DNA of 64,000 bases from Clostridia bacterium (GCA_017428385.1 JAFRQX010000011.1:1-64000); one strand, 5' to 3'. Shown: positions 16,204-23,898, counted from the stretch's first letter. Notes: generated by a model not told the origin, from the sequence alone. Program-made: numbers and translations.

Positions 16204-16731
16204 ATGAGCAATGTTACGGGCCCGGGCACTGCTCAGGATCGCAACCGGCTTTTTGAACGGCTGGTGGATCAGTACCAGGAACCGGTACTGAGGCTGTGTT
16301 ACTACTGCCTGTGCGACAAGACGCAGGCGGAGGACGCCACCCAGGAAACCTTCCTGAAACTGTACCGTTCGCTGGACAATTACCGGGGCGGCTGCAGCGA
16401 GAAAACCTGGATCATGAAGATCGCGGCACGGGTGTGCTATGACATAAACCATTCAGGCTGGTTCCGTCTGATGAACCGGCACGTAACGCCGGAGATGCTG
16501 CCCTGTGAGGCGGCCGCGGAAGAAGCGCGCAATGACGCGGAGCTGGCGGAGTCGGTGATGAAGCTGCCCTTTAAGCTGCGGGAAGCGATCCTCCTGTACT
16601 ACTATCAGGGAATGAACGTAAATGAAATAGCGGATGCACTGAACCTCTCCCATTCCTCGGTCTCGGGAAGGCTGAAACGGGGAAGGGAAAAACTGAAGAA
16701 AATGCTGGAAGGGAGAGAACTGGATGAATAA
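16204..16731 (+). CDS. ECF-type RNA polymerase sigma factor
   Basis: Sigma-70 family factor of 175 residues with region 2 (about residues 17-80, including AEDATQETFLKLYRSL) and region 4 (about 115-165, including MNVNEIADALNLSHSSVSGRLKRG). It lacks regions 1 and 3, as usual for ECF factors. The ORF opens at 16183, but those codons contain the AGGAGGTGA ribosome-binding site, so the ATG at 16204 is the real start. It overlaps the following membrane partner gene by 8 bp, the typical arrangement of a sigma factor and its anti-sigma protein. Confidence 0.92.
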   Translation: MSNVTGPGTAQDRNRLFERLVDQYQEPVLRLCYYCLCDKTQAEDATQETFLKLYRSLDNYRGGCSEKTWIMKIAARVCYDINHSGWFRLMNRHVTPEMLPCEAAAEEARNDAELAESVMKLPFKLREAILLYYYQGMNVNEIADALNLSHSSVSGRLKRGREKLKKMLEGRELDE

Positions 16732-17713
16732 GAAGATCAGCGCGGAAGAGTTCCGCGGCGCACTGGATCGTCATGCTTCCGACCTGAAGGCCAATCTCCT
16801 GCTGGCTCAGGGCATCATCGCCTCTGAAGCGGAAGGAGAAGGAAAAGTGAAGAGAACGTGGAGAAAGAGCCTGGTGCTCGCCCTGGCGATGATCCTGACG
16901 CTGGGCACCGTGGCCTACGGCGTAACCTCAATTTACCGTACCGTGAACTGGAAGGGCGAGACCGAAGCGGACGTGCAGGAGCCGGTGCTCGTGGAAGGCG
17001 ACCCGCAGGTCGCGGGGGCGCTGGTGGAGCTCGGCCGGGAAATGGCGGACAAGCCCGAAAATGAATTCGTCACAGCCTGGTATGATGACGGAACGGGGAA
17101 AAATGAACTGGATGTCCTGAACACGGAGGCATACCCGGCCAAAAAAGTGTTCCGGAATGTGGAGGATTTCCTGGATTATATGTCCGGCGTGGAAACGCTG
17201 ACGGCGCCGTCCTGGTTCCCGGAGGGAGAGTATGAATCTTTCCTGGCGGAAGTAAGCTTTGCCTGCAGGGCTTCCGGGAATTATGAGCTGATAGAGAGCG
17301 GGAAGGCAGGGCCGATCTGCTATAACCGCTTCCGCCTTGCGGAGGAGGACGCCGTGCCGTATGAATACCTGGTGAACATTACCATGAGGCACGGAAACGG
17401 CTATGTGATCCAGTCCACCCTCTGGCCGGAGGAAGGCGAGGCGGCCACAGTCCTGAGCGGTGAGGAAACGGCGCAGGCTGTCACCGTGAAGGGCATGGAG
17501 GACGCGGTGCTGTTCCCGGACCGGGCGTCCACCGCGGATATGGACCTGGCCATGCGCAGGGCGCTGAAGAACCCGGTGACCCTGAAGCGGCCCTACTACC
17601 GGGACGCCCCGCAGGAAGACGACGTGAAGGAATTCACCGATGAACATATTTATATCTGGAAGGGCGGAGACAAGGACCTGGAGGACGTGCTGAAGTTATT
17701 CGCCGGGGAATAA
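16724..17713 (+). CDS. Membrane protein, probable anti-sigma factor (DUF4367-like end)
   Basis: Protein of 329 residues with a short cytoplasmic N-terminus (about 1-45), one membrane helix (about 48-67, SLVLALAMILTLGTVAYGV) and a large outer domain. The C-terminal pattern EHIYIWKGGDKDLEDVLKLF resembles the last strands of DUF4367 ectodomains, which are common on ECF partner proteins in Clostridia. It overlaps the sigma gene by 8 bp. Expected role: hold the sigma factor at the membrane until an outside signal is sensed. No classic zinc-binding anti-sigma motif is visible. Confidence 0.75.
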   Translation: MNKKISAEEFRGALDRHASDLKANLLLAQGIIASEAEGEGKVKRTWRKSLVLALAMILTLGTVAYGVTSIYRTVNWKGETEADVQEPVLVEGDPQVAGALVELGREMADKPENEFVTAWYDDGTGKNELDVLNTEAYPAKKVFRNVEDFLDYMSGVETLTAPSWFPEGEYESFLAEVSFACRASGNYELIESGKAGPICYNRFRLAEEDAVPYEYLVNITMRHGNGYVIQSTLWPEEGEAATVLSGEETAQAVTVKGMEDAVLFPDRASTADMDLAMRRALKNPVTLKRPYYRDAPQEDDVKEFTDEHIYIWKGGDKDLEDVLKLFAGE

Positions 17714-17759
17714 CCGCAAAGACCGCAGGGAGGGGGAGCACCCCTCCCTTTTTTGTGTC
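17709..17759 (+). terminator. Terminator of the sigma operon; left copy of a 52-bp direct repeat
   Basis: The GGGAGGGG/CCCCTCCC hairpin with a T6 run begins at the stop codon of the anti-sigma gene. A near-identical copy (one extra T) lies at 18710-18761, so the toxin-antitoxin genes sit between two copies of this terminator. Confidence 0.85.
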
Positions 17760-17784
17760 CGGCCGGAGCGGATAATCCGGAGGA

Positions 17785-17883
17785 TTTGCACATTATAAAT
17801 GCTGACGATGTGCAAATATTGCATATGCAATTGACAAAGAAGCGCAAATATTGCATAATGATAACGGAACGGGAGGTGCAAAT
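17785..17883 (+). promoter_or_regulatory. Toxin-antitoxin promoter with repeated operator
   Basis: TTGACA (17831-17836) and CATAAT (17854-17859) are spaced by 17 bp. The 16-mer GYGCAAATATTGCATA occurs at 17810-17825 and again at 17842-17857, 32 bp apart and covering the spacer and -10. Partial copies (TTTGCAC at 17785 and GTGCAAAT at 17876) flank it. The XRE domain of the antitoxin probably binds these repeats and represses its own operon. Confidence 0.7.
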
Positions 17884-17886
17884 CGG

Positions 17887-18360
17887 ATGAGTGAGCTGAA
17901 GGAACAGCGGCTGAAAAACCATATGACTCAACGGGAAGCGGCGGAGAAAACCGGTATTTCGCTGCGCTCCTACATTTCCTATGAAAATGAAGAAAAAAAA
18001 GCGGGAACCCCGATGTACCGCCTGCTGCTGGCGGAAATGAGTGAGCTTGGACGTCTGGACGAAGAGCATGGCATCCTGACAACAGAGGAAATCAGGGAAG
18101 CATGCGGGGAAATCATGAAGGACTACGCGGTGCGGTATTGCTATCTCTTTGGCTCTTACGCCAAGGGAAAGGCCACGGAAGGAAGCGATGTTGACCTGCT
18201 GGTCTCTTCTGAAACCACGGGGCTCCGTTTTTATGAGCTGGCGGAAAAATTACGGGAAAAACTGCGGAAGAAGATTGATCTGCTGGATGTGAAACAGCTT
18301 GCCGGGAATAGTGAACTGCTGGATGAAGTGCTGAAGGATGGGATAAGGATCTATGGATAA
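17887..18360 (+). CDS. MNT-type nucleotidyltransferase antitoxin fused to an XRE domain
   Basis: Antitoxin of a HEPN-MNT module, 157 residues. Residues 1-55 form an XRE helix-turn-helix (MTQREAAEKTGISLRSYISY) and residues 75-157 a minimal nucleotidyltransferase. The active-site pattern is complete: GS at 89-90, then ten residues, then DVD at 101-103. Known MntA enzymes add AMP groups to a tyrosine of the HEPN toxin and so silence it. The frame is open from 17851, but GGGAGGTG lies 8 nt before the ATG at 17887, which I use. It overlaps the toxin gene by 8 bp. Confidence 0.9.
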   Translation: MSELKEQRLKNHMTQREAAEKTGISLRSYISYENEEKKAGTPMYRLLLAEMSELGRLDEEHGILTTEEIREACGEIMKDYAVRYCYLFGSYAKGKATEGSDVDLLVSSETTGLRFYELAEKLREKLRKKIDLLDVKQLAGNSELLDEVLKDGIRIYG

Positions 18361-18835
18361 TGTGAAAAATGACGCCTGGTATATCGGCAGGATTCTGGAA
18401 GATCTGGCTTTCATCAGAAAGCACATGAAAAACGTGGATCAAAAGGCGTTTTCGGAAAATGAGATTCTTCAGGATTCCATGATGTTCCGGCTGATACAGA
18501 TCTCTGAAGACACGAGAAAACTGACAGATGGTTATAAGGATGAGCATTCATCCATTCCGTGGATGGCTATTTCCGGCCTCCGGAACCGGATTGTTCATGA
18601 TTATGGGAATGTGGATTTCAGTATTGTGTTTGATACGCTGAAGAAGGATATTCCAGATCTGATGGACAGTATGGAAAAGAAACTGCAATCATATGGGATG
18701 AGACTGGGAAATAACCGCAAAGATCCGCAGGGAGGGGGAGCACCCCTCCCTTTTTTGTGTCGGTCCGGGCTGCAGGCCCTGATCCGGCACCTGTCATTTT
18801 TTGGGAATCAATTGTTTGCCACGATCGTCATATAA
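18353..18835 (+). CDS. HepT-like HEPN toxin with a repeat-encoded tail
   Basis: HEPN-domain RNase toxin (HepT/DUF86 type). The catalytic motif R-x4-H-x-Y is present as RNRIVHDY at residues 77-84, the Tyr being the usual AMPylation target. Family members are about 110-120 residues; this frame gives 160. From residue 120 onward (NNRKDPQGGG...) the codons come from the second copy of the terminator repeat and DNA beyond it. The native stop was therefore probably lost when the repeat joined the gene. The G+C-rich hairpin inside the coding region may also stop transcription before the tail is made. Confidence 0.85.
   Translation: MDNVKNDAWYIGRILEDLAFIRKHMKNVDQKAFSENEILQDSMMFRLIQISEDTRKLTDGYKDEHSSIPWMAISGLRNRIVHDYGNVDFSIVFDTLKKDIPDLMDSMEKKLQSYGMRLGNNRKDPQGGGAPLPFLCRSGLQALIRHLSFFGNQLFATIVI
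18710..18761 (+). repeat. Right copy of the 52-bp terminator repeat
   Basis: Matches 17709-17759 except for one inserted T and one C/T change. It keeps the hairpin and T6 run and lies in frame inside the hepT reading frame. Confidence 0.9.
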
Positions 18836-18905
18836 CCGGAATGAGAAAGGAATCTCTTTTTGTGAGATTCTCCAGACACAGTAAATGTGTCTATGAATTG
18901 TTGAG

Positions 18906-18938
18906 GAGTTATCCGTGCTTTAGCACGGCGAATAACTC
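18906..18938. repeat. Palindrome with GCTTTAGC centre
   Basis: GAGTTAT and ATAACTC outer arms with CCGTGCTTTAGCACGG inside. The GCTTTAGC centre recurs in the inserted hairpin at 34666-34718, suggesting a second small family of palindromic elements. Confidence 0.55.
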
Positions 18939-19022
18939 CCATGCTACAGCTGTCAAAGACGCAAAGCGGCTTTGGTAACAGCGATCGCAGAATTATGAAT
19001 TGAGGTATGGGAGGATAAAACG

Positions 19023-20051
19023 ATGTACAGAAAACTGTCTGCTTTGCTGGCGCTGTTTCTGGCGCTGGCCGTGTTTGCCGCGCTGCCGGTTCTGGCGGAG
19101 GAAGAAGACGACGGATCTGAACCCATGACTTTTTCCCTGACCACAGAGGACGGAATCACCGTGGAGATCGGTGAGGCGTACTATGAAGGCGACCGGGTCT
19201 ATGTTTCCTACCGGGTGACCGGGGACATTGTGAAGGTGGAGCTTCATGAAGGCGCTCCAGAGGGAATAACCGAGTGGCGGCAAACCCATGAGAATGAGAT
19301 CGCCGCGGAACAGTTTTCTTCGGACAACCCGGAAGAGCAGAAAGGCTTTGAGTGGCTGGACGGCAAGGGACAGCGCTGGACAGAGCTCTGGTCTGCCGGT
19401 ATGATGGACGGCCTGGACCTGGAGGACGGAAACTATGCTGACATCGTCGAGGGAGACAACGAGTATAAGGAAGACGGTACCCTTGTGGGCTGGAAAAAGT
19501 GCAAGATTCCGCCGGAAAGCAAGAAGGACACCCTGACCTTCAAGCTGATCCTTTCCCGCAGCTATTCTGTTTTCTTCCAGGATTGCACCACCTATCACCG
19601 GAACTCTCAGCGCGGTGAAAAAACCGAAATCTGCTTTACCCTGAGCAAGGATGAACGGGTCCAGTGCAAGACAGGCGCCCTGCATACGGACGCCTATGAC
19701 GCGAAGGCGGAGATCATTTCCGGCCGGGATGAGCTGCGGTGCACCATTACCCTCACCGGCGTCAGCGAGGAATGGGAAAACGCCGTGAACACCTGGAACA
19801 GCGAGGACTTTACGGAGATGACCATGCCGGACATCATCACAGGCTGGAACCTGTACCAGAACGGCAGTTATTTCAATACGGATGACGTGGTGATGTATAC
19901 CACCGGCCCGGCTGCGGTTACCTATGAGATCCTGGTGCCCGGCAAGGACAACGGTGCCGACCTGAAGCTGGTGCCCGTATATGAGGAAAGCGGTGAGCAC
20001 ACGAAGGAAACCGTGTACCTTAAGGAAATTGTGAAATCGAAGAAGAAGTAA
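19023..20051 (+). CDS. Secreted protein of unknown function, paralogue of the 42.5-kb gene
   Basis: Exported protein of 342 residues with a signal peptide ending LPVLA. It is clearly related to the protein at 42537-43595: both have an AYYEG..(V/I)(Y/F)VSY strand, LHEGAPE, then WL(D/N)G(K/Q)GQRW, a GWLEA/GWKKC turn and a conserved LVPVY near the end. The common architecture looks like a beta-sandwich resembling the outer domains of anti-sigma proteins, here made as a free exported protein. The function is unknown. GGGAGG precedes the ATG by 9 nt. Confidence 0.8.
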   Translation: MYRKLSALLALFLALAVFAALPVLAEEEDDGSEPMTFSLTTEDGITVEIGEAYYEGDRVYVSYRVTGDIVKVELHEGAPEGITEWRQTHENEIAAEQFSSDNPEEQKGFEWLDGKGQRWTELWSAGMMDGLDLEDGNYADIVEGDNEYKEDGTLVGWKKCKIPPESKKDTLTFKLILSRSYSVFFQDCTTYHRNSQRGEKTEICFTLSKDERVQCKTGALHTDAYDAKAEIISGRDELRCTITLTGVSEEWENAVNTWNSEDFTEMTMPDIITGWNLYQNGSYFNTDDVVMYTTGPAAVTYEILVPGKDNGADLKLVPVYEESGEHTKETVYLKEIVKSKKK

Positions 20052-20060
20052 GCAATAATA

Positions 20061-20199
20061 AAGCGCGGAGCGCATGACAAGGAAGGGCGCGGCGGATGTG
20101 ACTGTCGGGACTGATAGTCTGTCACGGTTTTCGAAGAAAATGTGACTGAGTGTCTGTCTCCCCTGTCACGTCCCCGCGCCTTGTCACGCGCTTCGCACT
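20061..20199. repeat. Imperfect palindromic element, copy C (inverted, longer)
   Basis: Outer arms AAGCGCG.../...CGCGCTT and an inner TGACAAGG/CCTTGTCA pair enclose two smaller GTGAC...GTCAC hairpins. The segment at 20123-20158 is the reverse complement of the core of copies A and B. Confidence 0.75.
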
Positions 20200-20250
20200 T
20201 TTGCGTTCTGCGTTATCCTGTTGTTATGATTAATCCATTCGTCCACATTG

Positions 20251-20443
20251 TCATTCCGACCGCCAGTGGGCGAAGAACCGATGAACTCCAGTGGAGGGAA
20301 TCTCATCGGTTCTGAGGTCAATCGAAAAGGAGTTGTCTCCATGGGTTCGGAACGCCCGGAAAACTGTCCAGTGGACAGTTTTCAGTGGAGAACGGGCGGC
20401 AGCCCCCGGCAAAGGAGCAACGACTATTGAGATTGCGGAGAGG
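20251..20443. repeat. 193-bp insertion splitting a repeat
   Basis: This block interrupts a repeat that is continuous at 16000-16084. It starts with a reduced GAATGACA-type repeat (complement strand, TCATTCCGACC) and contains a perfect 12-bp-arm hairpin GAAAACTGTCCA/TGGACAGTTTTC at about 20378-20402. No terminal inverted repeats or gene are seen. Confidence 0.6.
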
Positions 20444-20498
20444 CTCCTCCGGAGACGTAAACCCTCTGGTATCAGGAACACCATGACGTGGAAAACCA
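20444..20498. repeat. CTCCTCCGG-GTAAACC repeat, copy B (right half)
   Basis: Counterpart of 16031-16084; the left flank of this repeat lies at 20222-20250, across the insertion. Confidence 0.75.
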
Positions 20499-20502
20499 TA
20501 CT

Positions 20503-20534
20503 AATTATGAATTATGAATTGTTAATTGTGAATT
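20503..20534. repeat. Heptamer repeat, copy 4
   Basis: ATTATGA, ATTATGA, ATTGTTA, ATTGTGA in tandem, directly after repeat copy B. Confidence 0.75.
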
Positions 20535-20536
20535 AC

Positions 20537-20575
20537 CCTGAGCACTGTCATCCTAAAAGGATGTCAGCGCTCAGG
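20537..20575 (-). terminator. Long hairpin at the 3' end of the merR gene
   Basis: Arms of 18 bp with one mismatch around AAA overlap the last eight codons and stop of the regulator gene. No T-run follows on the minus strand, so termination is uncertain. Confidence 0.45.
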
Positions 20576-21291
20576 AATGCCGCTTCCCCTTTTTTCTGGA
20601 AGAACTGGTGGATAAGCACGGTAAATTCGGTTTTCCCGGTCAGGGCGCGGGCCTGGCGGAGGGGCGCTTCCAGCTCCCGGGCGCCCAGGAGCTGCTTGTT
20701 TTCGGAGGAATGGGTGAGAACCGTCCGCAGGCACCGTTGGGGCGGGATGCGCTCCGTGCCGGGCAGGGAACAGTACAGCATGATGCCCCGGTCGGCCTGG
20801 CCCTGCGCGGTGATCTCTTCCTCTACCCCGTAGCGCTGGCGGTAATAGAAGGCGAAGGAATCCCCGGGTTCCGGACCGGATCGGTATACCGGATAGCGGA
20901 GGCTGCCGAAGGAGAAAAGGTACCGCGCCGGTGCCTCATAAACCTCCCAGGGAGTGCCGGAGGACAGCAGGTTGAAGCAGGCAATGGACTCTTTGGCGGC
21001 GGCAATGCGGACCTCAATCTGGCTGCGCAGCAGGGTCAGGCGGCTGATCTCGTCCTTCAGGTTTCCGACAAGGAGATCCGTCTGGCCGCTTTCAAAAGCT
21101 GTGGAGATCACCCGCAGCGGCACGCCCAGGTTGGACAGGTACCGGATCACGGTGAGCAGGTACAGGTCTTCATCCGAGTAATCCCGGTAGCCGTTGGGCA
21201 GGCGGGCAGGGCAGACGAGGCCCTGTTTTTCGTAGAAACGGATCATGTCCCGGGATACGCCGGTGGCGCGGGAGGCATCGTTGATTTTCAT
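20548..21291 (-). CDS. MerR family transcriptional regulator
   Basis: Regulator of 247 residues. A winged-helix MerR DNA-binding domain occupies residues 1-70 (MKINDASRATGVSRDMIRFYEKQGLV...YRDYSDEDL), followed by a dimerisation helix and a ~130-residue C-terminal domain that resembles small-molecule (GyrI-like) sensors rather than a metal site. It is transcribed away from the flavoprotein gene, and the gap between them has a textbook MerR operator with a 19-bp promoter spacer. It should act by untwisting that promoter when its ligand binds. GGAGGGG precedes the ATG by 9 nt. Confidence 0.92.
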   Translation of the reverse strand: MKINDASRATGVSRDMIRFYEKQGLVCPARLPNGYRDYSDEDLYLLTVIRYLSNLGVPLRVISTAFESGQTDLLVGNLKDEISRLTLLRSQIEVRIAAAKESIACFNLLSSGTPWEVYEAPARYLFSFGSLRYPVYRSGPEPGDSFAFYYRQRYGVEEEITAQGQADRGIMLYCSLPGTERIPPQRCLRTVLTHSSENKQLLGARELEAPLRQARALTGKTEFTVLIHQFFQKKGEAAFLSADILLG

Positions 21292-21348
21292 GCCGGATCC
21301 CCTCCGATATATGAATCATGGCTCTGCCTGGATTATAACACAGATGTA

Positions 21349-21379
21349 TTGACATTGGAACTGTTCCAATGTTTACAAT
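21349..21379 (+). promoter_or_regulatory. MerR-type promoter with 19-bp spacer and perfect operator
   Basis: TTGACA (21349-21354) and TACAAT (21374-21379) are 19 bp apart, the over-long spacing typical of MerR-activated promoters. A perfect palindrome with 10-bp arms, ACATTGGAAC-T-GTTCCAATGT (21352-21372), fills the spacer. It drives the flavoprotein gene at 21431. Confidence 0.88.
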
Positions 21380-21430
21380 GAACTCAGAAAAAGCCCGTCA
21401 AACGGGTGAAAATTAAAGGGGGAAAACAGT

Positions 21431-23770
21431 ATGAAGAAAATGCTGGCAGTCCTGATTGCCGCAATCTTCGTTCTGCCTGTGCTGGCCGGTATTGCCTGCG
21501 CGGAAAGCGCGCTGACCGACGGTACCTACAGTGCGGAACAGCAGGGCTTCGGCGGTCCTGTGAAGGTTGAGGTCGTCATCGATGGCGGCAGAATCACCGA
21601 TGTGACGGTCACCGGCGACAGCGAGACCGAAGGCATCGGCGCCGCGGCGCTTGAGCCGCTGGCTGAACAGGTGAAGGAAGCCCAGGGCGCCGCCATCGAC
21701 GGCGTGTCCGGCGCCACCCTGACCTCCGGCGCCGTGAAGGCCGCCATGACGGAAATCATGGCCCAGGCCTCCGGCAAAGGCGCCGCGGAGCTGAAGATTG
21801 CCGACGGCACCTATGAGGCCCAGGCATGGAGCTTCTCCATGAACTACCAGATGAACGTGAAGACGGTCATCGAAGGCGGAAAGATCGCTTCCATCGAAGT
21901 GGGCGACAACGGGGATACCGCGATTATCCTGAACACCGCCATTGAGAACCTGATTCCCGCGATGATCGAGCATCAGTCCGTGAAGGTGGACTCCATCACC
22001 GGCGCCACCGTTTCCAGCGGCGCCATCAAGGCGGCGACGGAAGACTGCCTGGTGCAGGCCATCACCGCGGCCGGCGGAGACGTTGCTGCTGTGAGCGCGT
22101 TCTATACCGTGCCGGAAAAGAGCACTGCCACTGAGACCATCAACACCAAGGTGCTGGTGATCGGTATGGGCGGCGCCGGCATCATGACGGGCAACCGCAT
22201 TGTGGATACCCTGTATGACGCCTATGAAGGCGACACCACCAAGATCGATGTCCTGATGATCGACAAGGCCGCCAAGTACGGCGGAACCTCTGTGACCACC
22301 TCTTCTCCCATGTCCATCAACCCCAAGTCCTTCGTGGAGAAGAACGACGGCAAAGAGTATGTGGACGCCGCGGCCCTGAAGGCTGCCTGGATGGAATACA
22401 CCGAAGGCGACGCCAAGGAATGGGCTATCGATATGATGATGGAATCCTCCGGCGACGCGGTGGATTACCTGATCGACAACGGCTTTGTGTTCGGCGCGCC
22501 GGTGCAGGGCCTGTCCGATCCCTACCTGATCTGCTGCAACTACGGCGACGGTTTCATGGTGGACAAGTCCATCGTGCAGGCCTACTTTGACAAGTTCATG
22601 GGCAACTACACCATGAAGGGCGGCAAGTACATGCTGCAGACCGAGGCCACCTCCCTGATCACTGACGAAACCGGCCGGGTGACCGGCGTGAACGCGGTGG
22701 GCGCGGACGGAACGACCTACGTCATCAACGCCCAGTACGTTGTCTCCGCCACCGGCGGCTTTGCCGGCAACGGAGAGATGGAAGACAAGTATTTCTCTGA
22801 CGAGTATTACAACCTGTCCGGCGGCGGACGCTGGAACGTGTACGGCATGACCCAGAACGACGGCAAGATGATCCAGTCCGCCATCGACAACGGCGCGGCG
22901 ACCTACTGCATCGGCATGCCCCCGGTCAGCCATATCGGCGGCGCCTACAAGGTGATGCATGAGTTCCCGATTATCCAGCAGGAGTATCCGGACTTCTTCA
23001 CCGGCAAGCCCGCCACCATTTCCCTGAATGATATCCCCATGATGCTGGCAGTGGCGCCCAACAGCCTGGCCGTGAACCGCCAGGGTGTGCGCTTCAAGGA
23101 TGAGACGACCCTGACCGCCTACGGCAACTGGGCGGCCGGAGCTTACTTCTACACCATCTGGTCTGACGAGCAGATGCAGTCCATCCGGGATACCGGCCTC
23201 AAGTTCAGCAACATCGGTATCTTCATCAACCAGGGCGGCTGGCCCGCCAACACCCCGATTCCGGAACTGTATGACGTGCTGGAAAAGGGCGAGGAGCTGG
23301 GCATCATCTTCAAGGCAGACACCCTTGAAGAGCTGGCGGAGAAGATCGGCGTGGACGCCGCGACCCTGGCCAAGACCGTGGCGGATTACAACAGCTACTG
23401 CGACACGAAGGAAAACCCGCCCCAGGGCATCGAAAAGAACCCCGTTATCTATGACCTGAGCGGCCGCCCCATGGAGGGTGAGTACAACGTGTACGAGAAG
23501 ATCGAAGGCAACGGACCGTACTACGCCGTGAAGGGTGCTCCGTGGATCTATTCCACCACCGGCGCCCTGGATGTGGACGAACAGTTCCGCGTGCTGAAGA
23601 CCGACGGCCAGCCCCTGGAAGGCCTGTACGCGGTCGGCACCGACTGCCTGGGCATCATGTTCACCGAGAAGAAGGAATACGTGACCTACGGCGGCGCTGA
23701 CCAGGGCTGGGCTTTCACCTCCGGCTACCTGGCCGGCAAGCAGCTGGCGGAAACCATCCTGGCGGAATAA
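21431..23770 (+). CDS. Secreted flavinylated fumarate reductase-like flavoprotein
   Basis: Exported reductase of 779 residues. A signal peptide (about 1-24) is followed by two FMN-binding domains carrying flavinylation motifs DGVSGATLT (near residue 90) and DSITGATVS (near 187), and then a FAD-binding fumarate reductase/succinate dehydrogenase-type domain that begins VLVIGMGGAGI near residue 241. ApbE-type transferases attach FMN at such Thr/Ser sites. The layout matches extracellular flavin reductases that pass electrons from the membrane to fumarate, urocanate or similar acceptors in anaerobes. The real acceptor is unknown. No ApbE or membrane electron donor lies in the window. Expression is probably controlled by the divergent MerR protein. 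Confidence 0.93.
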   Translation: MKKMLAVLIAAIFVLPVLAGIACAESALTDGTYSAEQQGFGGPVKVEVVIDGGRITDVTVTGDSETEGIGAAALEPLAEQVKEAQGAAIDGVSGATLTSGAVKAAMTEIMAQASGKGAAELKIADGTYEAQAWSFSMNYQMNVKTVIEGGKIASIEVGDNGDTAIILNTAIENLIPAMIEHQSVKVDSITGATVSSGAIKAATEDCLVQAITAAGGDVAAVSAFYTVPEKSTATETINTKVLVIGMGGAGIMTGNRIVDTLYDAYEGDTTKIDVLMIDKAAKYGGTSVTTSSPMSINPKSFVEKNDGKEYVDAAALKAAWMEYTEGDAKEWAIDMMMESSGDAVDYLIDNGFVFGAPVQGLSDPYLICCNYGDGFMVDKSIVQAYFDKFMGNYTMKGGKYMLQTEATSLITDETGRVTGVNAVGADGTTYVINAQYVVSATGGFAGNGEMEDKYFSDEYYNLSGGGRWNVYGMTQNDGKMIQSAIDNGAATYCIGMPPVSHIGGAYKVMHEFPIIQQEYPDFFTGKPATISLNDIPMMLAVAPNSLAVNRQGVRFKDETTLTAYGNWAAGAYFYTIWSDEQMQSIRDTGLKFSNIGIFINQGGWPANTPIPELYDVLEKGEELGIIFKADTLEELAEKIGVDAATLAKTVADYNSYCDTKENPPQGIEKNPVIYDLSGRPMEGEYNVYEKIEGNGPYYAVKGAPWIYSTTGALDVDEQFRVLKTDGQPLEGLYAVGTDCLGIMFTEKKEYVTYGGADQGWAFTSGYLAGKQLAETILAE

Positions 23771-23811
23771 GCCAAAAATAAAAAAGAGATAAACAAACCA
23801 AAACAAACCAG

Positions 23812-23843
23812 CCCGGATACGACTCAGTCGTATCCGGGTTTTT
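23812..23843 (+). terminator. Terminator of the flavoprotein gene
   Basis: Perfect 13-bp arms (CCCGGATACGACT and its complement) around a single C, followed by T5. Confidence 0.9.
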
Positions 23844-23898
23844 GTTGTCCTTTTGTCATACAAAGAGCAGTACCATGGAGAAGTCCGCAGCGTTGTTT

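Larger units (their letters stand above)
20052..20547. other. 496-bp repeat-filled intergenic region
   Basis: No gene is seen. In order it holds palindrome copy C (20061-20199), the left half of the CTCCTCCGG repeat copy B (20222-20250), a 193-bp insertion (20251-20443), the right half of copy B (20444-20498), and a heptamer repeat (20503-20534). Confidence 0.75.

Noticed and set aside
20248..20833. Short open frames on both strands in the repeat region
   Set aside because: They only read through dispersed repeats and the hairpin at 20378-20402.
21413..23863. 816-codon open frame on the minus strand
   Set aside because: Antisense to the flavoprotein, whose motifs, signal peptide, promoter and terminator are all clear.
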